This document shows, piece after piece, positions 1 through 11,229 of a DNA stretch of 64,000 nt. This DNA comes from Sodiomyces alkalinus F11 (taxonomy: Eukaryota > Ascomycota > Sordariomycetes > Glomerellales > Plectosphaerellaceae), in NCBI RefSeq assembly GCF_003711515.1, contig NW_021167081.1:2075170-2139169 (forward strand), read 5' to 3'. How positions within the stretch are numbered: the first letter of the stretch is position 1; the number at the start of each line of letters is the position of its first letter. Both the position numbers and the translations under genes were made by a program. Below the pieces are notes generated by a model. It saw only the letters and a program-made list of their open reading frames with translations. It did not search any database and was not told the origin of the DNA.

Positions 1-219
1 AACGCCTTTATCGTAGCTAGACTAATCAGGGGAAGAAATACTACGTATACTCTACGAAAACACACCGGTATACTCCTCTCCTAGCGTACCTTAATAGCTA
101 CGCGTAGAGGTTATTCGAGACGGCTACCCTTATTAGCGACGATAATAAGAACGCCCCTATAAGACTTCCTCCCTCCTAAAAGGTCGCGATAGTATCGCTA
201 ACTCTTCTTCTAGGAGTAA

Positions 220-1030
220 GAACCGTATATTAACGCCTATACGGCGTTTTAGGATACCCTTATAGCTAGGGAAGCGACGATAGCGATATTACTCATAGCT
301 ATATATCCCGCGGAGGCTCCCGGTATAGTAATCGCGCTAGCCCCTTCTCCTCCCTAAGAGGTCTAAAAAGCGGTAGCACCGTAGTTAGCCTCGCTACCTC
401 TTCCTAAGATTATTAATAAGGTAGCTAAACCAGCCTCGCTTCCTCCGGTAATAAAGGTCGCTAATAAGGTGATTACGCTAGTCTTTTCTCCTCCCTTAGA
501 GGTTATAGAAGAGATAGTATTAGGACTAGACGTGTCGCCTTTAAAGGAGGTCGTTACTAGGGCGGAATAGCTAGCCTTATCTCCTCCTTATAAGGTCGTA
601 GGTAAGGTAGTAGTTTTAAGCCCGGTCCCTCCTAATATCGTAGCAGAAAAGAACGCCCGTCCTATTACTCCTACTCCCTTATCGGGGTTAACATTATCGG
701 ATAAAGACTTTAGACGCTTTAGTCTTATAGAGCTAAAGGAGTATACTCGGCTATTTAGGGAGATACTCGTACGCGGTCACGCTAATATCGTGATCTCCGA
801 ATTCTAATAATACGCGGAGCGTAAACGGGCTTTTACGCCTACGGGTATAACCGTCGCTAGCGCGGTTATGATCCCCGACAATAGCGATAACAAAGATAAC
901 GATAAGGTCGAGGAGATAGACTCTAACCTATAGCAGGGCGATAAGGGTAAGACTTTTACGGAAGTCGATAATTCGGAGGATAGCAATTTTAAGGCTAAGG
1001 ATATCGATCTAGGCTTATACTAAGCGTAGC
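220..1030 (+). pseudogene. Broken plus-strand frame, antisense to Gypsy A, unknown product
   Basis: A plus-strand frame of about 265 codons is interrupted only by TAA/TAG, the pattern of a RIP-damaged real coding sequence. Its first half is rich in Pro, Val and Ala with repeated short motifs around Ser-Pro-Pro; then comes a charged stretch (LSDKDFRRFSLIELKEY, about 697-750) and an acidic Asp/Asn/Lys tail to about 1020. It lies immediately downstream of Gypsy A pol but on the opposite strand. The left part of the same DNA (1-290) is present in inverted orientation at 28620-28915 in a second Gypsy A copy, so this segment seems to belong to the element. I do not recognise a family. Alternatives are an antisense accessory ORF of the retroelement or an old gene insertion. 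Confidence 0.45.
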
Positions 1031-1089
1031 TAAGGCGCGGGGCCTATCCGGCCTAAACTAAATGCGACTCTTACTCCCTTCTAATTATC

Positions 1090-4000
1090 ACGATACGATC
1101 GCTTATATATCGGTTCCTATATCGTGATAGCGCGAAGGTGTTTAACGGGCTATTATTCGTTACTACTAAGCCGAATTTCCCTTTAAACTCGTTAAGTGCC
1201 CGCGTTTACGCTAATAGTTCTAGAGGTTCCTATATAGGCTTATAGTATCCTACCTATCGCACTAGTATTTCACGTCTTAATCCCCTACCTCGCCTTTTCG
1301 TCCTCGCGTAGAGGATTTCCTTAACCTCCTATTCTTTACTATCGGTTACTTCTTGAATAGGCGGTGGTTAAGGGTCGTTTACTACTTATCCCGGAAAGGG
1401 GTTATCGCCCGCGCGACGTAATAAGTCCACGTAGAATTAAGGGTAGATCTACGATAGCACGGCGAGCTTAACTACGTATAGGCTAATCACCTTTATAACT
1501 CGGTATTTACGATAGAGCTAGTTAAGCTTTCGCGATAGTCGCGGAGTCGAATAGTTAGCTAACGATAGCTAGACTAGGTCGTTAACCTTGAAACGCTTAG
1601 GTAATATACGATATTAGTTAGTAGACTCCTTATTCCTAAGCTATATTAATACGATCGCGGCCTAGGCGAACTCGGTCGCTTCCTATAAGCGGCATAGTAA
1701 GTCGTAGGCCGCTAATACTTTAGGTTCTAAAGGGGGCTTTTTAGTTATTTAGATCGGATCGATATAGTAGCTATACTGTAAGAAGAAAGAACTAAACCCC
1801 GTCGCGGAGCTCTCGCGGTTATTTAGGGCTAGTTAGACTACGGGTAGTAGGCGATCCTAGTTATCCTAAGCGTAATAGATAAAGACTCGTAAATAAGCTT
1901 ATACTTCTTAGTTTATACGCTTTATTACTCTATCGGTCTAGGGGTAGTATACTATACTAAGCTTACGCGATATCCGTGCAAGCTCGTAAAAGTGCTTCCA
2001 GAACCTACTTATCTAGTTTAAGCCTTAGTCGCTGATAATCGACCTAAGTATTCCGTAAAACCGAAAATAATAGTATAAGAACTATTCCGCGTAAGCTTCG
2101 GCTTCTATTATCTCTATCGCTTCTAATATCACCGCCTTAGTTAGACAGTCTATAATAACCTAGAGGTAGCGCGCCTTCTTCTCGCCGGCTAGTAGCAGGT
2201 CCGTTATAAAATCTATTAATAGGTCGCTCCGTATTTATTCTAGTACCGGGAGGGGGCGTAAAAGGCCTTATTTCGTATTTCTCTATATATACCCCTTTCT
2301 GTAGACGTCGTAGTTCCGGATAAATTATCAGATATCCTTATTTATCCTCGGCTAGAAGAAGCGACGCGCTACTAAGGCGATAATGTTTTCGCGTCCGGGG
2401 TAACCTTTAATTACTAAATCGTGAATTAACTAAACGATCCTCACTTAAAACGTTGACCTTTTAGTGGACCCGGGCACCTAAATTCGGTCGCGGAATAGTA
2501 GTAACCTAGTTGTAGAGACTAAGTACTCGGCTATTTATAGCTTTAATTCTAATAATAGTAGGAACTATTATTCTTCTTTAGCGACCGTAGATAAGGCTCC
2601 TCGATATTATTCGTCGGTCGTAAGCGTCTTATCCTATAATCGCTATAGCTCTTAGTCCGCCTTAAAGATTAATTAACCGCTATTAATATAGCGAATACTA
2701 GGTAAAATCGCGGTATCGGGAATTAATTAAATATAATAAGATTATTCCCGTTCGTCTATTATATCTTAGGGATTATCTTACTATCGACGCGAGAGGGCGT
2801 CCGCTATCGTATTATCCATTCCCTTCCGATACTTAAGCACAAAGTCGAACTATATAAGCTCGCCGGCGTATCGGCTTTATCGCTTAGTAAGCGTTCGCTT
2901 TATTATAAAGTATTTAAGGGCCTTATAGTCGGAGAGGACTAAGAACTACCTATAATTAATAAGCTCGGCCCGCTTTATTATTAAATAACTTATAATCGCT
3001 AGTATTTCCTTATCGTGGATTAAGTAGTTATATTCTGCTCTATTAAGTTTATAAGAGTGGTATACGATTATATAGCGATTTCCGTCCGTGTCTTCTTACG
3101 TTAGGCTACCCCTAAGGGTAAACCCCGAGTAGTCCGTCTTGATAAATATCTTATTTACTAGGTCCTACTATCGTAGTATCGGTCCTTCTTAGAACCTCGC
3201 CTTTAGTTCGCGAAAGGCCGCTTCTTCCTCGGGACCCTATTAAAAGGTATAGTCTTTTTTAGTTAGTGCTATTAACGGGGCTGAGATCCCCGAAAAATCC
3301 TTAATAAAGATTCGGTAATAATTCGTAAATCCTAAAAAGCTTCGCACGCCCTTAACCGTTATAGGCGCTTCCTACTCGCGAATAGCTTATAACTTATTTA
3401 GGTCGTAAAACACGCCTTTCCCCGCGGTAATTATAAATTCTAAGTACTTCACGGTCTTCACGCTAAACTCGCACTTTAACGGGTCTAGGTTTAGGCCGGC
3501 GTCCGCGAGTACGCAGAGCACCTACTTTACCTTCGCCTTATAGTCAGCCCGACTCCTATTAGAGTAAACTAGGATATCGTTAACGTAAGCGGTAATAAAG
3601 TCGTCTAGGAAGCACTATAGTGTTTTATTAATATATTACTAGAAAGTCGCGGGAGCCTTATTTAGGCCAAACGGGCAGATAAGCTATTCGAAGAGCCTAA
3701 ACTAAGTTTAGAACGCGGTCTTATATTCGTGTCCTAGGGCTATCCTAATCTTATAAAAGACGGCGACTATATCGAGCTTCGTAAACTATTTTACTTAGCT
3801 TAGGTTTTATAGCGTTTTAGCGATTAGGGGAAATAGGTAACGGTCTCGCTTAGTAATCGCGTTTAACGCTCGATAGTTATAATAAAATCGAAGTCCTCCG
3901 CCTAGCTTTCTTATAAAAAGGATAGGAGCCGCGGCTTCCGAACCACTAGCACGGATAAATCCTTTATCTATTAGGTCGGTAAGTATTTTCCGTAATGCTA

Positions 4001-4640
4001 AGAGTTCTTCTCTCGATATATTATAGAGCGGCCCCTAAGGAAGCGATAGTTCTTTACCGTCGCTTCCGGGTATAAGGTTTACCTCGTAGTCGACTCCTAA
4101 TCGGTGTAACGGTAATTAATTAGCCTTATCAGGCGCGAATAGGTCGCCGAATTCTCGTAGTAGCTCTTCGGGTATAAAGTCCTTCGGGTCTACTAGTTAT
4201 TTCTTATATAACGCTTTTTCGATATCCCTTAGGCTTACTCCCTAGATTAAGACTTCTTTACCCTTCTATCATAGTCGTCGAATAATACCCGCGAATATAG
4301 ATCCCGTAACTAAATAGACGTTATAGATAGCTTATACTCCGGTAGGTTCCTTTTCGTGATAAAGTCGTATATTTAATCCGGCTACTCCGTAGTAAAGCCG
4401 TTTATCTTTAGCGTAGTATATTACATCGTTTTATTCTATCCAGGGCTTCCAGAGGAATACGTCTTAGTTAAGCCCGGGCACTATATATATAAATATCCTC
4501 TACGGGTAACCGCCGATCTTAAGCTTATAGATAGCAATCCCCGCACTACTAATAATCCCGGTAGCTTCTAAGAAGCTATTTAATAATCGATTCGTCTTAT
4601 CGACTAACAGTAAGTAGAGTCTTTAGGTAAACTATTCACT
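1090..4640 (-). pseudogene. Gypsy A pol remnant (protease-RT-RNase H-integrase-chromodomain)
   Basis: The translated minus strand gives a Gypsy-type reverse transcriptase around 3000-4000, whose active-site box at 3571-3587 reads YVNDIL with Asp replaced by Asn. An RNase H-like region follows at about 2750-3000. The HHCC integrase zinc finger lies at 2290-2430, seen as HDL..KGYPGRENIIAL followed by NYDVY, with His/Cys turned to Tyr. The C-terminal segment around 1090-1390 reads like a chromodomain tail (PLELLA, then VVTNNSPLNTF). Replacing His, Cys and Asp with Tyr or Asn, together with dozens of TAA/TAG stops, makes this non-functional. Domain borders are approximate because no alignment could be run. 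Confidence 0.85.
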
Positions 4641-5657
4641 TATAGCTATATAGTAGTTATAACCAGTATTAATAAGGGTAAGGATACACCGTTTATTTAC
4701 TCTAGCTACTATAAGCGCCGGGGTACTACTAGCACGCACTTTAAACGCCTCCTACTCCCGCTATATCGCGGCTATCGGCTCTAACGCCCGGTTTCGCGTT
4801 AAAGCTACTCTTTTTCTAAGTTATCCTCGCTAATCGACTTATCCTCGCTTTTATCGCGATCTTTCGTATAAGTCTCCTTAACCTTCCGGACTATATCTTA
4901 GTTTTCCTTTAGCTTTTTATAGTTCCGAGCGATATACCCCTTCTTATTATACTTATAGTATATCCGAGTCTCTTACTTCGCCTTCCTATCACTAACACGG
5001 TTTACTCCGCCTATTTTCGTGTCGCGGTCGGTATCCTTCTTTGCGGTTATATAGTCTTAAGCTCGTTTATCGTAGTTTTGTTCGAACTAATAGCCTTCGA
5101 GTTTCCTAGCGATCTCTTACACGCCGTTAACCTATATAGTATACTGGTTAGTGGGGATTCGGGCGGAGATAAGTTTATCCCTAAGTCGCGAAGTAATCGC
5201 TCCTTTAAGGAATAAATTCTATACGGTGGCTTCCTATTCGGTACTACCCGTAAGGGCGATCTATCTTTTAAAATAGGGTAGGAAGGCGGTAAACGACTTA
5301 TCGGTTTATTAACGAATCGTGCGTAAGGCTTAGGCGGCCCGTGATTATTCCGTGGGGTTAAGCTAGGTACGATCGAGATACGCTATAAAGTCGTTAGGAT
5401 TTATAAGCTTACCCGGCCCGTCGCTTTTATAGAAGGCTAATACGACCTATTATACTTCGGGCCTTAGGTAATTATAGATCGTATACTAAGCTTATATATT
5501 ATTCTAGAATAAGTCGTTATCGATTATAAGCTTCTGCCGTATCGTGTAGGCCTACGCGCTATAGTATACTCGCTTCCCTACGAACTTCGCCGGGCTATCG
5601 ACGGTTTTACGCGGTATCGCCGTTAAGGTCGGGGCGACTATTATTATTATCGGCCAT
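4640..5657 (-). pseudogene. Gypsy A gag remnant
   Basis: The likely start is the minus-strand ATG at 5655-5657, giving MADNNN followed by a polar N terminus. A second copy with the same sequence occurs on the plus strand at about 26775-27790, which supports the gag limits. Near the C terminus (4925-4960) lies a nucleocapsid CCHC knuckle whose Cys and His codons have become Tyr. The frame carries many TAA/TAG stops. In an active element Gag would form the virus-like particle; this copy cannot. Confidence 0.75.
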
Positions 5658-6084
5658 AGCGTAGGCGATAGAACCGGTAATAAGGTAGACTGTACTAGTA
5701 TAAGGATTATCGGGGTCTATAAGGGAGCCGGGATATTTAGGTTATGCGGCGTTAGGTTCTACGGGGTAGGCGACCCTAAGAGCCGGGCTATAAGCTATTC
5801 GACTAACTAGCGTTATCGCTTATCGGCTTCTTCTCTCGCGTGTTATCGGTCTATAAACTAGCGTATTTCCGAGTAGTATTCTTATATCGGAGCGAGCCTT
5901 AAGTTAATATCGGTATAATATTTATAGAGAGGGCCTAGCCTTATATTTAGGGCTCGGTCGTTTTCTTCGAACCGTTAGTTCGTCCACCCTACGACCTATT
6001 CGATTCTAATAGGTTATTAGCCGGTAGTCGTAGGATCCTAATCTATCGCTAGCGTAACGCGTGGGTATCGCTAAGTTCTAGATA

Positions 6085-6298
6085 TATAAACGACTAGTTA
6101 CAGGTTATGGCACTAAGTAAGGTCGTAATAATAGATTATCTAGAACTAAGGAAGGAAGAAGGAAAAGGAGAAAAGTCTATAGCACTAGGCTAGCTATAAG
6201 GTAGCGATGACTTGGCGATATGGGTCCGTTAACTAAGTGCGTAGTCAGGAAGATCCGGAGTATAGCCGGATCCTCTATATCGGGGTCAACCCGTAACA
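6085..6298 (-). repeat. Gypsy A 5' LTR, 214 bp
   Basis: On the element strand it begins TGTTACGGGTTGACCCC and ends CTAGTCGTTTATA, where the terminal CA has become TA. An LTR of identical length and near-identical sequence lies at 29621-29834 in the opposite orientation, where the terminal CA is intact. The outer edge meets Gypsy B sequence at 6299; the adjacent GTATA would be one half of the target duplication. Confidence 0.85.
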
Positions 6299-7019
6299 GT
6301 ATAACCGTTATTATAATACCGTTTATAGGAAGCCTACGCCCTTTTAATAAGGTCCGAGATAGATCTACGCTAGGCTATAAGGTGCTCCGCACGGCGCTCG
6401 GCTTTAGTAGTATAAACCTCGCCTACCCTCGGAAGCTATACTTTATTAGGTCCCCTTAGGTTATAGCCTATGAACGCGTCGGCGGGGGTATAGCGTATCG
6501 TAGAGTGCTATGCTATATTATAGGTGAATTCTGCTAACGGTAACCGGTTAACCCAGTTATCCTATTTCTATAAGCAGAATACCCGAAGATAGTATTTAAG
6601 ATTCTAATTCTATCGCTCCCTCTATTTATCCGTCTACGGGTACCACGCTATAGATAGACGTCGTATAGTGCTAAGACAGTGATATAAGGTTACCTAAAAA
6701 TACCTGGTAAATAATACCCCGCGATCGGGAAAACGCACCTATAAATCCTCTAATAGCCGGGCTATTTACCTTAGCGGCGCGGTAAAACGCGAAGCCGTTT
6801 ACTAACGCTATTACCGATTATCAGCGTGATTTCTTTAACGAATTAGGCGGCGTTAATAGTAATCAGCCGCGCCATGTGTGGTAAGGCTAACGATACTATC
6901 GCTACTTAATAAGACGACGATACTAACCCCGAGCTCGATATACTAGTCCTGGTATTAATCCTTTAACGACCTGAAGTATAATAACGCCTCTAGGGGCGTA
7001 AAAATACCTCTCGGCGTAA

Positions 7020-8060
7020 TCTTAGGAATAATCCTGCTATCACGTTAAGTATCATAAGGGGGGTTATAGTCGGCTCTAATATCGTGTTCCGGGATCTATT
7101 CCGACTAAGTTAGCTCGAATTTCACCGCTTAATAGGATAGATTATAACGAACGGCACTATTAGAGAGACCTCTTACTATATAAAAACACAGAAGGTTATA
7201 CTCTTCCTTTATATTATCGGTTATAGCGTGTCCCTGCGTAATATATACCACCGCTTTAAGATATCGTTGAATACGGGATCGCGTATCTTTAACGAGGTCC
7301 TAGATACGATACGTTAGCTTTATATCGAATACGTTAAGCACCCTCTATAGCGATATGTATCGCGATATATCGAATGATCGCGACGTAATAATTAGTTTAA
7401 CGGTTATATTAGAGTAATCGATAGCACCTATATCGCGGCGTGGGTGCTACCTAATATATAATAGCGATTCTATAATCGGAAAGGATAACTTACTTAAAAT
7501 ATCCTCGCGGTAGTCGATTTTAACCTCTTATTCACGTATATCCTAGCTAGGGCTAAGGGGAGTATAAACGACGTATCGTTGCTTCGCGAGGCTTTAGCTT
7601 AAAGGTCTTTCTATATACCTGATAGGAGGTTCTACCTCGTAGATAGTAGGTTTACTAACGATATACGAGGTATTATTACCCCATTTAACGGCGAGAGGTA
7701 CTATCTTTAAGACTTCTCTGAAATAGAATAGAAGCGGCTATCGTTAAAGGAGCGCTTTAACCGCCTCCACGCAGGCCACCGTAGTGCTATTAAGGGTGTT
7801 TTTAGGGTACTAAAGAGGTCCTTCCTTATCCTCGGCGGAAAAGCACCCGAATATAGCCTTAAAAAGCAGATCGTAATCGTGTACGCGGTAACGGGGATCT
7901 AGAACTTTATTAGGGCTATACGTAACTAGCAGATAACGTTAATAATAACCGTGCCTAGAGGGTATACTAAAGAGGAGGAAGAGCAGCTATTATAGCTTAC
8001 CGCGGAGCGCGCCGATTATAATATCGGCACTAAAGGTGGACTGGAAATAAGATATCAGAT
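7020..8060 (+). pseudogene. PIF/Harbinger DDE transposase remnant
   Basis: The plus-strand frame encodes a DDE_Tnp_4-like (HARBI1-type) transposase. Visible motifs are VIDSTYIAAWV with the first catalytic Asp (about 7415-7445), a second-Asp block VDFNLLFTY near 7510-7540, LVDSRFTNDIRG around 7640, and the C-terminal block RFNRLHAGHRSAIKGVF (about 7755-7805). In the last block the residue where the family's catalytic Glu is expected is Lys, consistent with TGAG becoming TAAG by RIP. Internal TAG/TAA stops also inactivate it. In life it would cut and reinsert the transposon DNA. Confidence 0.75.
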
Positions 8061-8297
8061 AGCTAAAATAATAGAATAGTAGTGGTAGTAGGTATAGAAA
8101 AGAGGTTATTATACAAAAGAGTCTTAATATCGATATAATATTAACTACCACGTTAATCTTAAGAGGCAGGAGTAGTCGATAAGATAAAGCTCTACCCCGT
8201 ACTATTCCTATTTAGGTAGGCGGTAAACACCTTTAGCTAATTAAAACGCGTAAAAATAAGGCTTAGTTAGAATCCAGGTCCACCGTAAGGCTGCGCC

Positions 8298-8375
8298 TGC
8301 CGCTACCACCCTTACCACCCTTACCACCCTTACCACCCTTACCACCTTTACCACCTTTACTACTATTACCACCAC
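8298..8375. repeat. Short tandem repeat, 9-bp TTACCACCC units
   Basis: A run of about eight imperfect copies of TTACCACCC or TTACCACCT, drifting to TTACTACTA at the right end. It sits at the right edge of the Harbinger insertion, just before Gypsy B sequence resumes. Unusually for this region it keeps its CA dinucleotides. Confidence 0.8.
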
Positions 8376-8699
8376 CTCGATAAATAGCTATTATTTTTAT
8401 AAGCGGTAGGCCCGTGATAAAGTTAATAGATATCTTTATGAAAGGGCGCTAGGGCACTAGGAGACTCACTAGCTCGCTATAAGGCTTATAGTGCCGCGGC
8501 TTAGTGCGCTAATGGATAGTATAGGTGGGTATAAACTACTGGATATCCATAGGTAAATAATCCTAAAAGTAGAAGTCCGAAATCCTCTTAAGAGTCCTTA
8601 TAACCCTATAATGCCCTACGCTAGGTCCGTTATAGAAACACTACAGGACCTTCTAACGGAGGCTAGAGTAGTCTAGTATAAAAACACGATTTTTAAAAT

Positions 8700-11220
8700 A
8701 AAGGATACCACCACTCCTAGACTAATATCCGTACGTGGTATCGTCGCCGTGGGCTTCTCGCTAACGGGTGTAAAAAGGGTTATCCGCTTATGCCTCTGCC
8801 ACCTCTTCTCGCAGGGTAGGGGAATTAAGAGCGGGAAAAGCCGGGTTAGACTCGGAGGTAGTACAGGAACCACGCTACCTTACGATACGGCCTAAAATAA
8901 AACGCCTTAAAAAGGACTCTAAAGAAGGATTATCCGCTTATACCTTTACCACCTTTTCCGATAGGGTAGGAGGAACGGGAATAGCGCGGGTACTCTACAG
9001 GGTCCTATATAGGCCTAAGGCAAAACGCTTCGAAATAGACTCTGCAGAGGAAGAAAGGTTATCCGCTTACGCCTTAACCACCTTCGGTAAGGTAGGAGGA
9101 GCGGGAACAGAAACTAAGGTAGCACGGGAACTACCCTGGTTCCCGATATAGCCTATAAAACGCTTAGAAAAAGACTCTGCCGCCTTAGCCCGGTTAGTAA
9201 CTAGGGCACGCTTATAGGGCGTATCTTAGGGCTTTCTTAATAACCTATCCGCGGGGTTTAACGTCCTTAGGCGGTGTCGAATCTTAAAATTAAACGGGGC
9301 GAGCTCCTTTAGCCACTATACATACTAGCCGTTAAGCTTCGGCTTATCTAGTAGATAACGATGGTTTAGGTGGTCTATTAGGACGACCACAGGACTTTAA
9401 CTATAAGCCACGTAGTAGCGCCACATCTGAAAAGACTCGATAATAGCTATAAGCTTAGAGTCAGGCGTGCTATAGTTAAGCTTAGCGCCGCGGAGCTTAC
9501 GGGATATAAACGCTATAGGGCGCTATAAGCCGTCCTCGAGCTAGCTAATAATAGCGCTAATAGTAGAAGCGGAAGTATCTAGCTTAATACGTATCGGCAG
9601 AGTAGGGTTAAAATACTGTAAAACTAGCGCTTTCGGAAATAATAGCTTTATTTCCTCGAACGCGGCTTAGGCCTACTAGGAAAGCACGAGGACCCCTATA
9701 TAGGGCCCCTTTAAATAATCCGTGAGAGGGGCGGCCACCTTAGAGTGATTCTTAATAAAACGTCTATAAAAACATATAAAGCCTAGGAAGACCTATATCT
9801 TCTTAACACTATTAGGAAGCTCCTAGTCGCGGATAGCCTTAACGTGGGATAGGTCTATACATACCCTATCTAGACTATAGATAAAATCAAGGAATTCTAC
9901 ATCTCTAGTCTCGAATTTATACTTATCGGGGTTAGTATATAGGGACTACTGCCTAAGCCTAGTCAGAACCTCGCGGATATAGACACGGTGGGTAACTAAG
10001 TCCTTACTATAGATAAGGATATTGTTAAGGTACACGACGTAAATAGTATCGACAAAGCCTGTTAGTGCCTCGTTAATATACCGTTAGAAGCTCCCGGGCG
10101 TGTTAGTTAACCCGAACAGTATAATAAGGTACTCGTAATACCCGTATTTTATCCGGAACGCCGTTTTCTATTTATTACCTGCCCGTATACGAAGCCGGTA
10201 GTATACGTCCTTGAGATCTAGCTTAGTGTAGTACTACGCTAAAGATAAACGATCTAAGATTTCGTGGATAAGGGGTAATGGGGTATAATCCTTAATAGTC
10301 ACCTTATTCAGCCCCCTATAATTAACATAGAGGCGTAGCTTATTACCCTTCTTAGGAATAAATAGAATAGGGGCGCCGGCCGGACTAGTAGATAGTCTAA
10401 TCCACCCTTTCGTAACGGTATCCTGTAGATACTAGCGTAATACCTCTAATTCCTATACGGCGAGAGGGTAAATAGAGCTATAAGGGGGCTTCGTCCCCTC
10501 CTCGATCTTAATAGTATAGTCCTATTACTAGTATATCGGTAGCCGTCCGGCGTTTTCGATGTTGGCAGCACGGGGGTAGCCACTAGGTCCCTGTCTAGGC
10601 CAGGGTAGGCCCCGTCTTCTAAGAATTTATCTCTAAGTCCTACTAAAGGGTTTTCTACTAGGCCGACGTGGCCGATATATAGGCCCCGCGTAGAACCTAT
10701 ATAGGTCAGAGTAAGGATAGACTTAGCTTATCGAACTGTCCTACGTAGCTCTTTTAGTGACGTAACTATACTAAGCTCCGCGTAGGATAAGGAATAGGTC
10801 TACGTGCTATACTACTAATGAACGTTAGGGTTAACGGCTATAAGCCACGGCCTCTCTAAGATAATCTTTACGCTCGTGAGATTTATAACGTGGAACTCGG
10901 CGCGTTATACTCTTTTACGTCCCTAGTAGTCGGTAACGACGATAATCCTATAGGTAGACCTAAGGGTAGTGACCTTTATATATTCTTCCGTGACCCACGA
11001 TACCGGAAGCGGGGACCCCTCGGGAACCTAACTAGGTCCTAAGAGGGACCAATCTAAAACGTTAATATTGGCGCCTCCGTTAAGGAGAGCCGCTATCTAT
11101 ATCTATTCCCTACCTCGGCGAAAGGATACGCGTGCCTTTACTAGTATAGTAGTAGGGGCTATCCGAGGCAGGTAAAGTTCCTAAGGCACCTCGCCTATAA
11201 CACGGCCGATTATAGGGCGA
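8700..11220 (-). pseudogene. Gypsy B copy 1 pol remnant (RT-RNase H and low-complexity linker)
   Basis: On the minus strand the reverse transcriptase active-site block at about 10017-10036 reads YLNNIL, with both catalytic Asp codons changed to Asn by RIP. RNase H-like sequence follows around 9300-9600. A Pro-rich, internally repeated linker (8755-9130) precedes the integrase. The matching block of copy 2 (18753-18766) still reads YLDDI, so copy 1 is the more damaged of the two. Multiple TAA/TAG stops. Confidence 0.8.
8755..9130. repeat. Degenerate repeats in the Gypsy B RNase H-integrase linker
   Basis: A motif of the form TTATCCGCTTAYGCCT, followed by CCACCTTYT and GGTAGGAGGAGCGGGAA, recurs about three times here and again at 17410-17800 in copy 2. 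Spacing between recurrences is roughly 120-170 bp. On the coding (minus) strand it is Pro/Ala/Lys-rich. Confidence 0.6.
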
Positions 11221-11229
11221 GAGGTAGAT

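Larger units (their letters stand above)
1..6298 (-). mobile_element. Gypsy A: chromodomain-type Gypsy LTR retrotransposon, RIP-inactivated, 3' end off the window
   Basis: Reading the minus strand from the 5' LTR (6085-6298) one meets gag from about 5657, a ruined CCHC knuckle near 4925-4960, reverse transcriptase with a YVNDIL version of the YLDDIL box (3571-3587), an integrase HHCC zinc-binding region (about 2290-2430) and a chromodomain-like C terminus (about 1090-1390). That order (gag, RT, integrase, chromodomain) is the chromovirus layout. Almost every frame break is TAA or TAG, and Cys/His codons have become Tyr, as RIP predicts. The element abuts the integrase region of Gypsy B copy 1, so it inserted there. 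No 3' LTR lies between the end of pol and position 1; a sister copy (28620-29834) suggests it lies about 0.7 kb outside the window. Confidence 0.88.
6728..8385 (+). mobile_element. PIF/Harbinger-type DNA transposon inserted in Gypsy B copy 1
   Basis: Copy 1 and copy 2 of Gypsy B align up to about 6727 (CCCCGCGAT) and again from about 8400 (the GCGGTAGGCCCGTGATAAAG block, matching copy 2 near 17055). The intervening 1.65 kb is absent from copy 2 and carries a transposase remnant. I could not settle the terminal inverted repeats or the target duplication by eye, so the ends are good to a few tens of bases only. Confidence 0.65.
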
